Positions 8,448 to 17,364 of a DNA stretch of 64,000 bases are shown one piece after another (the stretch's first letter is position 1; the number at the start of each line of letters is the position of its first letter). Location of the stretch: assembly GCA_900541585.1 (NCBI GenBank), contig UQKD01000001.1:62001-126000 (forward strand), read 5' to 3'. The notes beneath the pieces are model-generated. The model was not told the DNA's origin. It was given only the letters and a program-made list of their open reading frames with translations, and did not search any database. Made by a program: the position numbers and the translations under genes. Origin of the DNA: an uncultured Alistipes sp. Its GTDB lineage: Bacteria > Bacteroidota > Bacteroidia > Bacteroidales > Rikenellaceae.

Positions 8448-10820
8448 TCAATAGATCTTGTCGGCATCGGCGCTTTCCCGATACCACTCCGTGTGCTCCG
8501 TTCCGTTGGACGAGGCCCATGTCATGAAGTATTCGTAGACACCGCGGATGTCGTTCGTCTCGGCAGGGTAGCGGAACTCTCCCGGAATCACCAGTGCCCA
8601 CATCATGTAGTTGTTCTTGAGCTGGTCGCCCTCCGTCACGAAGAACCTGTAAGGGTCCGAAGGCAGGAACGAACCCTTGCCGATGATCCCCGAAGCGGTC
8701 GGCGCATAGCCCGGCATGTGAATCTCGCTGGTGCGCTGCTTCGGCGTGATGAAGAAGTTCATCTCCGAATCCAGCACCGAAGCGATGTCCACCGGCTGCG
8801 AGAAAGTCACCGTCGTGATGTGTTTCCGGGTTGCGGCGGCCGGGTGTCCCTTCCAGGTGTTCGAGGCACTCAACAGCTCCTCCGTCTTGTTGAAGAACAG
8901 AATCACGGCATACGGGCTGTCGGCGTCGAGTCCCTGCGAAGCGAACATGCCGCTGCCGAAACCCTTGTGCGACGACTCGACGTTGGCCACGTCCGACGTC
9001 TGCACCTTGTCCATCTGCACGGCTCCGGCGATGTCGTAGGTGGTTCCCGCAGCACGCAGCTCCCAGTTGATCGTAAGGGCCGAGACCTTGCTGCCGTCTT
9101 TCGATGTCATGCGGTCGATACGGCTCACGATGACCACGTCGTTCATGTCGTAATCGCCCAAATACGGCCAGTTGTCCTCGAAGCAATAGGTATAGGTACG
9201 TCCGGGAACGTTCTCATACTCGTCGGGTTCCGGCTCCGGATCGGGATTTACAGGGTCCTTTCCTCCGTTGCAGCCATTTTCGGTGATGACCGTCGTCTGC
9301 GACGCCGACATCACGGCGCCGTCGAGAAGATAATTCTTCCGGATCGTGTAATCCTCATCCCGATCATTGTCGTAAACGACTTCGATCGCTCCCGAGAAAT
9401 AGGTTTCATGCCCTTTGCGGGTATACGCCTTCTCCGAAATCAGGACCACGGCCCTGGGGTCGGCGTCGCCGGTGAACGTAAAATTGTTCTTGCCGCCCTT
9501 CTCGTCGATGTTGTATTCCTCCATCGTGAAGATCGCACCGCTGGCCATCGACACGTTCGTATTGTTGAATTCGACCCTTCCGGCGTCGAGTCCGGCATTC
9601 GCGCTGAAATTGAACTCCGCCCCCTGGGCTTCCAGTTCGTTCACCGAGGTATGGCAGTTCACCCAGATCGTACCGCGGGCGGTCATCTCTTCGATCGAAG
9701 CCCGGCCGCGCTGGTAAATGGTCGTATTGCGCTCGAACTCGCACTCGTCATTCACGACGAGCAGGGCGTTCTCGCAGTTGTGGAACTCGCCGTCGGAATT
9801 GATCTTCAGATCGTCGACCGTAACGGCTCCGTCGTTGTAGATCCGCGCGGAGTTCGAAACCTTCATCTCGTCGGTCACGGTCAGCACGGCTGTCGCCGTG
9901 TTGTAGATGATCAGCCCGTTATTCATGTCGAGTTTGCCATCGACCGTCAATACACCGTTGTTCACGATACACTTGCCGCTGACATTGGGTTTTTCAACGG
10001 ACAGCTTACCATCGCTAAAGACATAGACCGCGGCCTTGTCGGCGGCGGAAGGCTGGATATTCATGGTTCCGATCTTCACCTCGCCGCCCGGCAGCACAGC
10101 CAGTTTCGCCCGTCCGATATTGAGCGACGAAAGCGTCAGTTTGCCGGCCACATAAAGAACCGGGGTCTGATAGGGGCTGAACCCGCCGTTGAGATCGATC
10201 TCGCCCGCAACTTCCGCTCCGGCGGGGATCAGGTATTCGGGAGCAGCATAAAATGCCCAACTTGCTCCCAGCTGGTAGTTCTTGCCGCTCTCGATCGCGG
10301 TAATCACGGCTTTGGGATCGAACGACGCCACATCGGGTGCGTCCATCGTCGGATAAGCGGGCATCGAACTTTCGACCCGGGTATTGGCCGCCAGACGGAT
10401 CTTCGGCGCAGCGGCAGCCTTCATCGAAGCGCCCGTCACGGCGACCGTGCCGTGCACTCCGGCCATCTTCACCGACTTCGTGCCGTCGGGCAGGGTGGTC
10501 TGGACATAGAGGTTTTCAGTCCCGGCGGGCAGCGTAAACGCCGACCGGAAAGGCGCCGCGGATTTCGCCACGCCCCGGGCCACCAGATTCTCCTCCGAAA
10601 GGATCGGCGAGGAGTAAATGCGGATCACGGCATACGAAGGCGTCGTTCCTTCCACGACGGGAGCCGAGACCGAAACGTTCACGTCCCGGGTCGTTTTCCA
10701 GTTGAAACCGGCGGGAATAGCCCCCGGTGCATCCGGAGTGTCGGGGCTTCCGCCAGGATCTTTCTGACAGGAGGAAGCGACAATAGCCACCGCCATCAAA
10801 GCCGTGTAAAGTCTTTTCAT
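8448..10820 (-). CDS. LruC-domain lipoprotein with a repetitive beta-strand middle
   Basis: This 790-residue lipoprotein has signal MKRLYTALMAVAIVASSC with lipid-anchor Cys18. Residues about 190-460 consist of short degenerate repeats of 18-25 residues alternating hydrophobic and Asn/Asp turns, which looks like a right-handed beta-helix. A low-complexity hinge rich in Pro, Asp and Glu (near residue 540) leads into the C-terminal LruC domain (DUF4842-like), recognisable from YCFEDNWPYLGDYDMNDVV and the WELRAAGT segment. LruC-domain proteins occur in Leptospira outer membranes and widely in Bacteroidota; their function is unknown. The gene is monocistronic with a consensus promoter and its own terminator. 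Confidence 0.88.
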   Translation of the reverse strand: MKRLYTALMAVAIVASSCQKDPGGSPDTPDAPGAIPAGFNWKTTRDVNVSVSAPVVEGTTPSYAVIRIYSSPILSEENLVARGVAKSAAPFRSAFTLPAGTENLYVQTTLPDGTKSVKMAGVHGTVAVTGASMKAAAAPKIRLAANTRVESSMPAYPTMDAPDVASFDPKAVITAIESGKNYQLGASWAFYAAPEYLIPAGAEVAGEIDLNGGFSPYQTPVLYVAGKLTLSSLNIGRAKLAVLPGGEVKIGTMNIQPSAADKAAVYVFSDGKLSVEKPNVSGKCIVNNGVLTVDGKLDMNNGLIIYNTATAVLTVTDEMKVSNSARIYNDGAVTVDDLKINSDGEFHNCENALLVVNDECEFERNTTIYQRGRASIEEMTARGTIWVNCHTSVNELEAQGAEFNFSANAGLDAGRVEFNNTNVSMASGAIFTMEEYNIDEKGGKNNFTFTGDADPRAVVLISEKAYTRKGHETYFSGAIEVVYDNDRDEDYTIRKNYLLDGAVMSASQTTVITENGCNGGKDPVNPDPEPEPDEYENVPGRTYTYCFEDNWPYLGDYDMNDVVIVSRIDRMTSKDGSKVSALTINWELRAAGTTYDIAGAVQMDKVQTSDVANVESSHKGFGSGMFASQGLDADSPYAVILFFNKTEELLSASNTWKGHPAAATRKHITTVTFSQPVDIASVLDSEMNFFITPKQRTSEIHMPGYAPTASGIIGKGSFLPSDPYRFFVTEGDQLKNNYMMWALVIPGEFRYPAETNDIRGVYEYFMTWASSNGTEHTEWYRESADADKIY

Positions 10821-10859
10821 ATCGTTAAATTTTCAAAATGTGATACATAGTCTTCGCAA

Positions 10860-10890
10860 CAAATATAGGTATTATTTTCTTAACTGCAAA
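10860..10890 (-). promoter_or_regulatory. Bacteroidota consensus promoter for the LruC lipoprotein
   Basis: Read on the minus strand, TTTG (10890-10887) is followed after exactly 19 bases by TATATTTG (10867-10860). This is the full -33/-7 pattern. The start codon lies 40 bases downstream. Confidence 0.8.
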
Positions 10891-10976
10891 ATTTCGCCCA
10901 TTTATATAACAAAAAAGTTCAATTTTACTGAAAAACAAAATTCCGGCCGGAAAAGAGGATTTCCGAAAAATTTTCC

Positions 10977-10984
10977 TATATTTG
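10977..10984 (+). promoter_or_regulatory. -7 promoter box of the methionine operon leader
   Basis: TATATTTG matches TAnnTTTG. The transcript should begin near 10991, giving a short untranslated stretch before the leader ORF at 11008. No clear TTTG is present at -33. Confidence 0.7.
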
Positions 10985-11007
10985 CACCGAAAGAGCAACA
11001 GAAGCGA

Positions 11008-11106
11008 ATGACCAGCCCTGCAACATACGACTGCCGGCGCCGCGGAGAACACCGCGGCACGATGATGATGTCCATGTGCATGCGCAACCGTTTTCGCCGG
11101 GTGTAG
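11008..11106 (+). CDS. Methionine-rich leader peptide (32 aa) of the metY-metX-hom operon
   Basis: A short ORF starts with ATG about 17 bases after the expected transcription start and ends at TAG 11104-11106. Residues 19-25 are Met-Met-Met-Ser-Met-Cys-Met (codons 11062-11082), so five of seven codons are ATG and one is Cys, the sulfur donor to methionine. The rest is Arg-rich and shows no domain. It lies between a -7 box and a terminator, directly ahead of genes for methionine synthesis. That is the layout of leader peptides that control amino-acid operons by ribosome stalling. The ORF is too short to be judged by composition, so the evidence is position and codon content. Confidence 0.75.
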   Translation: MTSPATYDCRRRGEHRGTMMMSMCMRNRFRRV

Positions 11107-11161
11107 CTTCTTCATGCACTGAAAATGACACAATCCGGCTTCGTAGAGGTCGGATTTTTTT
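11039..11161 (+). promoter_or_regulatory. Predicted transcription attenuator responding to methionyl-tRNA
   Basis: Four mutually constrained structures are visible. Hairpin A lies in the leader ORF: GCCGCGG 11039-11045 with CCGCGGC 11052-11058. Hairpin B pairs GTGCATG 11076-11082 with CATGCAC 11113-11119. The terminator has a 10-bp stem, 11132-11141 with 11147-11156, followed by U's to 11161. The antiterminator pairs 11096-11102 (GCCGGGT) with 11133-11139 (ATCCGGC), using the terminator's left arm. A ribosome stalled at the Met codons would leave 11096-11102 free, allowing antitermination. A ribosome reaching the stop codon would cover it, allowing termination. With no translation, hairpin B would enclose the antiterminator strand. 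The mechanism is inferred; the pairings are seen in the sequence. Confidence 0.7.
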
Positions 11162-11195
11162 ATCGGATTTTCAACGACAGTATAAACAGCATACC

Positions 11196-12482
11196 ATGGA
11201 TTCAAAAAAGTACCGTTTCGAAACCCTTCAGATTCACGCGGGCCTGCAACCCGACGAACCCACCGGCGCCCGGGGCGTGGCGATCTATCCCACGGCGGCC
11301 TACCGGTTCAAAAACTGCGACCACGCCGCCCGGCTCTTCGAGTTGAGCGAGGGCGGCAACATCTATACGCGCCTGCAAAACCCCACCACGACGGCCTACG
11401 AACAGCGCATCGCCGCCCTGTACGGGGCCGTGGGGGCGCTCGCCGTCTCCTCGGGCATGTCGGCCATCCTGATCGCCGTGCTTTCGCTGGCGGCCGAGGG
11501 CGACAACATCGTCGCCTCGCCCTTCCTCTACGGCGGCACGTACAACCAGTTCCGCACGTCGCTGCGAAGGCTCGGCATCGACTGCCGCATCGCTCCGAGC
11601 GAGCGTCCCGAGGATTTCGAGGCGCTGATCGACAGCCGCACCAAGGCGCTCTACGCCGAGAGCATGGGCAATCCCACCTGCGCGGTCCCCGACCTGGAGG
11701 CGCTGGGCAGCCTGGCCCGGCGGCGCGACGTTCCGCTGATTGTCGACAACACGTTCGGCGCGGCGGGCTACCTCTGCAACCCGTTCGAGTGGGGCGCCAG
11801 CATCGTCGTGGACTCCGCGACGAAGTGGATCAACGGCCACGGTACGGCCATGGGCGGCGTGATCGTCGACGGCGGCAGCTACAACTGGGCGAACGGCAAA
11901 TTCCCGCAGATCGACGGGCCTTCGGAAGGGTATCACGGGCTGAATTTCCACGAGGCGTTCGGCCCCGCGGCCTTCATCGTCAAATGCCGCGTCGACGGGC
12001 TGCGCGACCTGGGGTGCTGCCCCTCGCCGTTCGACTCCTACCTGATGATGATCGGGCTGGAAACCCTCTCGCTGCGCGTGAAGCACCAGGTGGAATCGAC
12101 CTGGAAACTGGCCGAGTACTGCCGCAGCCACCCGAAGGTCGAGCGGGTCAGCTTCGTGGGATTCGACACGCACCCGAGCCATGAAAACGCCCGCAAATAC
12201 TACCGCTACGGCTCGTCGGCGGTCTTCACCGTCGAACTCAAGGGCACGCTCGAAAGCACCGTGCGCTTCGTCGAATCGCTCCGCCTGGCGGCCAACATGA
12301 CCATGATCGGCGACTCGATCACCGTGGTCACCCACCCGGCGTCGACGACCCACAAACAGTTGAGCGACGCCGACCTGGCGGCGGCAGGCGTCACGCCCAC
12401 GCTGCTGCGCATCTCGCTGGGACTGGAGAACGCCGACGACCTTATCGAGGATTTCGAACAGGCTTTTTCACAAATAGGCTGA
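11196..12482 (+). CDS. metY: O-acetylhomoserine sulfhydrylase (O-acetylhomoserine aminocarboxypropyltransferase)
   Basis: This 428-residue PLP enzyme makes homocysteine directly from O-acetylhomoserine and sulfide. The family start (FETLQIHAGLQPDEPTGARG), the substrate loop YTRLQNPTT, and the Schiff-base Lys210 in SATKWINGHGTAMGG are all present, typical of MetY rather than the shorter cystathionine synthases. The start at 11196 was chosen because homology begins there; an in-frame Met 120 bases upstream lies inside the attenuator. It is the first structural gene after the Met leader. Its TGA overlaps the metX ATG by one base. Confidence 0.95.
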   Translation: MDSKKYRFETLQIHAGLQPDEPTGARGVAIYPTAAYRFKNCDHAARLFELSEGGNIYTRLQNPTTTAYEQRIAALYGAVGALAVSSGMSAILIAVLSLAAEGDNIVASPFLYGGTYNQFRTSLRRLGIDCRIAPSERPEDFEALIDSRTKALYAESMGNPTCAVPDLEALGSLARRRDVPLIVDNTFGAAGYLCNPFEWGASIVVDSATKWINGHGTAMGGVIVDGGSYNWANGKFPQIDGPSEGYHGLNFHEAFGPAAFIVKCRVDGLRDLGCCPSPFDSYLMMIGLETLSLRVKHQVESTWKLAEYCRSHPKVERVSFVGFDTHPSHENARKYYRYGSSAVFTVELKGTLESTVRFVESLRLAANMTMIGDSITVVTHPASTTHKQLSDADLAAAGVTPTLLRISLGLENADDLIEDFEQAFSQIG

Positions 12483-13495
12483 TGGAACCCCGAATCTACA
12501 CAGCCCCCGGACCGTTCGAACTCGAAACGGGCCACACGCTGCCCGAACTGCGGATCGCCTACCACACCTACGGCACGCTGAACGCCGCCAAGGACAACGT
12601 GGCATGGGTGTGCCACGCACTGACGGCCAATTCGGACGTCGCCGACTGGTGGCCCCACACGGTCGAGGCGGGGCGGTTCCTCGACCCTGCGCGCCATTTC
12701 GTCGTCTGCGCCAACATCATCGGGTCGCACTACGGCACAACGGGCCCCCTGCACGTGAATCCCGCCACGGGACGGCCCTGGTACAAGGATTTTCCACCCT
12801 TCACGATCCGCGACATCGTGCGGGCGCACCGGCTGCTGGCCGACGCGCTCGGCATCGGGCGCATCGGAACGCTGGTGGGCAGTTCGGTGGGCGGATTCCA
12901 GGCCGTGGAGTGGGCCGTCGCGGAACCGGAGCGGATCGAACGGCTCGTGCTGATCGCCACCGCAGCCAAGGCTTCGCCCTGGGCCATCGCCATCGACGAG
13001 ACGCAGCGCATGGCCATCGAGGCCGACACGACCTTCGGCCAGCCGCGCGACGACGCCGGGATGAAAGGGCTGGCCGCGGCCCGGGCCATCGGCCTGCTGA
13101 GCTACCGCGGTCCCGAGGGCTACAACCTCACCCAGCAGGACCGCGAGGAGTGTCCCGCGGTGCACCGGGCGTGCACCTACCAGCAGTATCAGGGCGAAAA
13201 ACTTTGCCGCCGCTACAATGCCTACTCCTATTACGCGATCCTCGACGCCTTCGACACGCACGACGCGGGACGCGGGCGGGGCGGGCTGGAGCAGGCGCTC
13301 CGCAGCATCACGGCCCGGACGCTGGTGGTCGGCATCACCACCGACATCATCTTCACCCCGGGGGAGATGCGCGCCCTGCACGCGATGATCCCCGGCAGCA
13401 CATACCACGAAATCGACTCGCCGTTCGGCCACGACGGATTCCTCGTCGAATACGAACAGCTGAACGACATACTGCTACCTTTTATGAACAATTAA
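12482..13495 (+). CDS. metX: Homoserine O-acetyltransferase
   Basis: This 337-residue alpha/beta hydrolase-fold acyltransferase transfers acetyl from acetyl-CoA to homoserine, making the substrate for MetY. Catalytic residues are visible: nucleophile Ser135 in GSSVGGFQ, an Asp in the GITTDIIF segment, and the His of SPFGHDGFLVE. The usual GGSMGG elbow reads GSSVGG here. The N-terminal ELRIAYHTYGTLN and GSHYGTTGP segments match the family. Translation is coupled to metY by a one-base overlap; hom follows after 14 bases. Confidence 0.96.
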   Translation: MEPRIYTAPGPFELETGHTLPELRIAYHTYGTLNAAKDNVAWVCHALTANSDVADWWPHTVEAGRFLDPARHFVVCANIIGSHYGTTGPLHVNPATGRPWYKDFPPFTIRDIVRAHRLLADALGIGRIGTLVGSSVGGFQAVEWAVAEPERIERLVLIATAAKASPWAIAIDETQRMAIEADTTFGQPRDDAGMKGLAAARAIGLLSYRGPEGYNLTQQDREECPAVHRACTYQQYQGEKLCRRYNAYSYYAILDAFDTHDAGRGRGGLEQALRSITARTLVVGITTDIIFTPGEMRALHAMIPGSTYHEIDSPFGHDGFLVEYEQLNDILLPFMNN

Positions 13496-13509
13496 AAACC
13501 GGATACCCC

Positions 13510-14718
13510 ATGACCAAAATCAAAATCGGACTGTTCGGATTCGGCGTCGTCGGACAGGGCATCTACGAAGTGGTGCGCAAATCGAAGAACGCCCACGCCG
13601 AAATCGTGAAAATCTGCGTCCGCGACCCCAAAAAGCCGCGCAAGGTCGAAGTCGACCCTTCGCTGTTCACCACCTCGGTCGACGACATCCTCGACAACCA
13701 GAACATCAACCTCGTGGTGGAGGTCATCGACGACGCCGATGCCGCCTACAACATCGTCAAACGGGCCATGCTGCGCGGCATCCCGGTCGTGTCGGGCAGC
13801 AAGACGATGCTCGCCAAGCACCTTCCCGAGCTGATCGAGATTCAGAAAACCCGCAACGTGGCGCTGCTCTACGACGCTTCGTCGTGCGGCTCGATCCCCG
13901 TGATCCGCAACCTCGAAGAGTACTACGACAATGACCTGCTGCTGGAGGTCAAGGGCATCCTGAACGGCTCGTCGAACTACATCCTCTCGCGCGTCTTCGA
14001 CCACGAGGACACCTATGCCAACGCCCTCGCCCAGGCGCAGGCGCTGGGCTTCGCCGAAAGCGACCCCTCGTTCGACATCGAAGGCTACGACTCGCTGTTC
14101 AAACTGGTGATCATCACCGTGCATGCGCTGGGAACCTACGTCGCCCCGGAGCGCATCTTCACCTACGGCATCTCGACGATCCACGATTCGGACATCCGGT
14201 ATGCCCGTGAGAAAAACGTGAAAATCAAGCTGGTGGCGCAGGTGGTCAAGGTGAGCGACGAGCACTTCACGATGTTCGTCATGCCGGAGTTCGTGACGCC
14301 CGCCAAGTACATTTACAGCGTCGACGACGAATACAACGGCGTGGTGATCCGCGGCGAGTGCTACGACCGGCAGTTCATGTTCGGCAAGGGTGCGGGCAGC
14401 CTGCCCACGGCGTCGTCGATCCTGAGCGACATCATGGCGCGGCTGAACAACTACCGCTACGAATACAAGAAGATGAACTACATCGAGAAACCCGACTACA
14501 CGACCGACATCACGCTGAAAATCTACGCCCGCTACAAGGAGACCGACGTGCAGGGCATTCTGAACTTCTCGAAGATCCACGAACAGTTCATCAGCGAGGA
14601 GAGCAACTACGTGATCGGCGAAATTCCGCTGCGCGAACTGCTCGAAAAAAGGGCGCAGCTTTCGGGCAGGGACGTCTTCCTGGCGAACATCCCGATCTTC
14701 TTCCTGAACCGCGATTAA
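13510..14718 (+). CDS. hom: Homoserine dehydrogenase (monofunctional)
   Basis: This 402-residue enzyme reduces aspartate semialdehyde to homoserine, the branch-point precursor for methionine and threonine. The N-terminal Rossmann fold shows GLFGFGVVGQG. The catalytic half has the conserved GILNGSSNYIL segment and the GFAESDPSFDIEGYD signature. There is no fused aspartokinase and no clear C-terminal ACT domain of standard type, although about 90 residues follow the catalytic core. It is the last gene of the leader-controlled operon, which thus supplies homoserine, acetylates it and sulfurylates it. A terminator follows 5 bases after the stop. Confidence 0.95.
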   Translation: MTKIKIGLFGFGVVGQGIYEVVRKSKNAHAEIVKICVRDPKKPRKVEVDPSLFTTSVDDILDNQNINLVVEVIDDADAAYNIVKRAMLRGIPVVSGSKTMLAKHLPELIEIQKTRNVALLYDASSCGSIPVIRNLEEYYDNDLLLEVKGILNGSSNYILSRVFDHEDTYANALAQAQALGFAESDPSFDIEGYDSLFKLVIITVHALGTYVAPERIFTYGISTIHDSDIRYAREKNVKIKLVAQVVKVSDEHFTMFVMPEFVTPAKYIYSVDDEYNGVVIRGECYDRQFMFGKGAGSLPTASSILSDIMARLNNYRYEYKKMNYIEKPDYTTDITLKIYARYKETDVQGILNFSKIHEQFISEESNYVIGEIPLRELLEKRAQLSGRDVFLANIPIFFLNRD

Positions 14719-14723
14719 ACAGA

Positions 14724-14749
14724 AAAAGGTCCCTTGTCAGGGACCTTTT
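14724..14749 (+). terminator. Terminator of the methionine operon
   Basis: An 11-bp perfect stem AAAAGGTCCCT/AGGGACCTTTT with loop TGTC could act on both strands, since the convergent lipoprotein gene ends at 14757. Confidence 0.92.
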
Positions 14750-14756
14750 CCATTTC

Positions 14757-16094
14757 CTACCGCGCGGCGGCGTCTTTCACGCAGCGGACCGACAGGCCAT
14801 ATCCGAGGGGAACCTCATCGGTCACCGGATCGGTCGTGGTGCTGTAAGCCAGGCAACCGCTCCGTTCGGCCGTGGCCTCGCTGCTTATCAGATAGCCTTT
14901 GTCGGCGTCTCCGTACCGGGTCGTCGTGCCGTTCACGATCCAGTACCCGGCACACCTGAAAAATCCGGCCGCAGGCCCGACGGCAAGGAGCGCTTCGAGT
15001 TCGGCCAGCGCCGGAATATGCCAGCCCTCGGGGCAGATGCCCCGCAGCGGCGTTCCGGACCGGACAGACACGCCGCCCGTCGCCGTCGCATAATCGTACA
15101 GCAGTCCCTTTTCCGCCACCGCGGAAAGCCCCTCCTCGGGATACCATACGCCCTCGCCGATCTCCGTACCCGCAGGCCGGTAACGCAGGTTCTCGGCCAT
15201 CCACACCTGCCCGCCGACCTTCGCCGTGCGGTAGGTATCGCCGCCGTATTCCAGTTCGGAAGACTCTCCGCCGTTGCCCTCGTCGAGCGAACCTCCGTCG
15301 TCCCAGTCGCTGACCTCGCCGCTCAGCTTCAGTTCGATGTCGATGTTGGTGACGAGCACCGACATGTCGTACCTTCGGCCGCTTTCGAGCGTCGCCGAAG
15401 AGAGGGTCTTGCTACGGCTTTTGCCGTCGCGCGTGGAGACCGTGACGGTCAGCGCCCCCTGCTGCGGCACGAGAATCGCACGGTAGGAGGCGTCGGGCGT
15501 CACTTCGAAGGTTTTGATTTCAGCGGCCGCCGCGCCGGCTTTCGCCGCAGCCGTCGGCACGGAGAGATCGACCGAGGCCGTCGGGACGAATCCGCCCACG
15601 GCGACACCCGAAACCGCGGCATCGGAATTATTGGTAATGACGATGGTCAGCTGCGACATCAGGTGATAGAACAGCATCCCGACGGGCGCACCTGTGGGTG
15701 TCACGTTCTTCGCCACGGCTCCCAGCAGGTCCGAGGAGGCGCAGCCCGCGGTCTGGTCCTGCGCCACGGAGAACTCGTCGGGAACGCCCGACGCCGAATA
15801 GGGGAAATAGGCCGTGAGCGTCGAGGTTTCGTTCAGGTCGTTGTACCACAGCAGGCCGGAAGCCGTGAACGCCGAGCCGTCGTAGGTCATCGGATGGTTC
15901 CGGACGTAATCCGAACCGTTCTTCGTGACGGTCAGGCCGATGCAGTCACCCGTATCGAAATGGAGTCCCGTGACGCGGGTTTTGATCGAAGGCGTGATCC
16001 GGATACCGGGAACCGCATCCCGTTTATCGGCACAGCCGGACGCAACGGCGAGGCCCGCCGCCAGGAGGGCAAAAAGGAGTTGTCTTTTCATCAT
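14757..16094 (-). CDS. Lipoprotein with fimbrillin-like N-terminal part and C-terminal FISUMP domain
   Basis: This gene encodes 445 residues. The lipoprotein signal ends in VASGC. The first 270 residues resemble the fimbrillin/Mfa-like fold of Bacteroidota (TAYFPYSASG, then a YHLMSQLTIVI segment and a repeated beta-sandwich pattern). Residues about 290-440 form a FISUMP (major paralogous) domain: GQVWMAENLRY, CPEGWHIPALAELEALL and the terminal GLSVRCVKD. Both domains are typical of secreted lipoproteins and fimbrial or surface components; the specific role is unknown. Two adjacent Met codons could serve as start. Confidence 0.85.
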   Translation of the reverse strand: MMKRQLLFALLAAGLAVASGCADKRDAVPGIRITPSIKTRVTGLHFDTGDCIGLTVTKNGSDYVRNHPMTYDGSAFTASGLLWYNDLNETSTLTAYFPYSASGVPDEFSVAQDQTAGCASSDLLGAVAKNVTPTGAPVGMLFYHLMSQLTIVITNNSDAAVSGVAVGGFVPTASVDLSVPTAAAKAGAAAAEIKTFEVTPDASYRAILVPQQGALTVTVSTRDGKSRSKTLSSATLESGRRYDMSVLVTNIDIELKLSGEVSDWDDGGSLDEGNGGESSELEYGGDTYRTAKVGGQVWMAENLRYRPAGTEIGEGVWYPEEGLSAVAEKGLLYDYATATGGVSVRSGTPLRGICPEGWHIPALAELEALLAVGPAAGFFRCAGYWIVNGTTTRYGDADKGYLISSEATAERSGCLAYSTTTDPVTDEVPLGYGLSVRCVKDAAAR

Positions 16095-16122
16095 TCAAGT
16101 TTATTTTCGTGACTTTTAAGCA

Positions 16123-16130
16123 CAAAAATA
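16123..16130 (-). promoter_or_regulatory. -7 box of the fimbrillin/FISUMP lipoprotein
   Basis: The minus strand reads TATTTTTG (TAnnTTTG), 28 bases before the start codon. No clear -33 TTTG is seen. Confidence 0.5.
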
Positions 16131-16161
16131 AAACTTTTTATGTTATTCACAAGACCTTCGG

Positions 16162-17364
16162 TCAGTTTTTGTAGTACGATTCGTCGAGTCCGAGCGTGAA
16201 ATTCCCGCGCCGGAACCAGGTGACGACGGCCAGCGCGAACACCAGCGCGGCATTGAAGAAGAAGGGGAAACGGTCACTGTGGGTGTGGAACAGATGGCGG
16301 AACATGTCCATGATGAAGGGGCAGATCATCACCGCAAGGTAGTTCATCGCCATGACGAACGACAGCGCGAGCGTCGCGGCACGGGGCGGGGCGATGGTCG
16401 CCGCCTTGTCGTAGATGACGGGCTGGATCACCCCGTAGCCGAAGCCCGTGAGCAACGCCCCGACGACGAGCATCGTCTTGTCGCGGAAGATGCCCACGCA
16501 CAGCAGCCCCGCACAGATCAGCCCCAGCGACACGAGGTTGACATTCTGCTTCAGCGCACGGATGATCCGGTCGATAAACAGCCCGGGAAGCATGATCGCC
16601 AGGAAGAACAGCGAGATCAGCACGCCCGAGAACGAACTGCGGATCTTGTAGTCGTCGACCAGGAACGAAGCGTAGAAGGCGATGGCCAGCACGGCGTAAG
16701 TGGCGAAGAAGTAAAAGAGCATCAGCCCGACGAGTTTGCCCCGGTCGATCCGCTTGTGGCGCATCTGGATGCTCTGCTCCGGCTCGGGCGTGGAGCGGCT
16801 GCGCCGGAGGAAGAACGACAGCGCGAGCGAGATGCCCGGCAGGGTATAGACCAGGAAGGGCAGATGCCAGTTGACATCGGCCAGGTAGCCCGTCACGGCG
16901 GTCGCCACGACGAGCGTGAGGTTGTTGATCGCCGAACTGTAGCCCAGCTGCCGGACGCGGCGGTCGCCCGTGAAATAGTCGACGATCAGACCCGTCGAGA
17001 GGGGGATGACCATGCCGGCGCCGACGCCGAGGATGCAGCTGATGACGATGAGCCATGCCATGCTGCGGGCGAACAGGCAGGCCACGCCGCTCAAAAAGAA
17101 AATCGAAAGCCCGACGATCAGGATTTTGAGTTTGTCCCTCCCCTCGGAGAGTTTTCCGGAGAGCAGCACGAAGGGGATGATCAGCAGCGACGGCAGCGAG
17201 GTGAGCATCTGGATTTCGAGGTCCGTGACCTTGGGAAACACCTTGTTCAGATCGCCCAGAATAGGGGAGACTGCCAGTCCGGGCAGCGACGCAATGGCCG
17301 ACACGGACCAGATCGCCAGCAGCACGACGAGCGTAATGGAGCCTTTTCCTGTCTTGATTTTCAT
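16162..17364 (-). CDS. MFS transporter
   Basis: This gene encodes 400 residues with twelve predicted membrane helices. The first begins at SITLVVLLAIWSVSAIASLPG, and the MFS loop 2-3 motif appears in degenerate form (GKLSEGRDKLKILIVGL). A charged cytosolic loop (RSRSTPEPEQSIQMRHKRID) separates the two six-helix halves. The closest general type is a drug or metabolite exporter; the substrate cannot be told. The ATG overlaps the stop of a possible 65-codon ORF upstream (ATGA). Confidence 0.92.
   Translation of the reverse strand: MKIKTGKGSITLVVLLAIWSVSAIASLPGLAVSPILGDLNKVFPKVTDLEIQMLTSLPSLLIIPFVLLSGKLSEGRDKLKILIVGLSIFFLSGVACLFARSMAWLIVISCILGVGAGMVIPLSTGLIVDYFTGDRRVRQLGYSSAINNLTLVVATAVTGYLADVNWHLPFLVYTLPGISLALSFFLRRSRSTPEPEQSIQMRHKRIDRGKLVGLMLFYFFATYAVLAIAFYASFLVDDYKIRSSFSGVLISLFFLAIMLPGLFIDRIIRALKQNVNLVSLGLICAGLLCVGIFRDKTMLVVGALLTGFGYGVIQPVIYDKAATIAPPRAATLALSFVMAMNYLAVMICPFIMDMFRHLFHTHSDRFPFFFNAALVFALAVVTWFRRGNFTLGLDESYYKN

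Noticed and set aside
11076..11195. N-terminal extension of MetY
   Set aside because: It would translate through the predicted terminator; homology starts at 11196.
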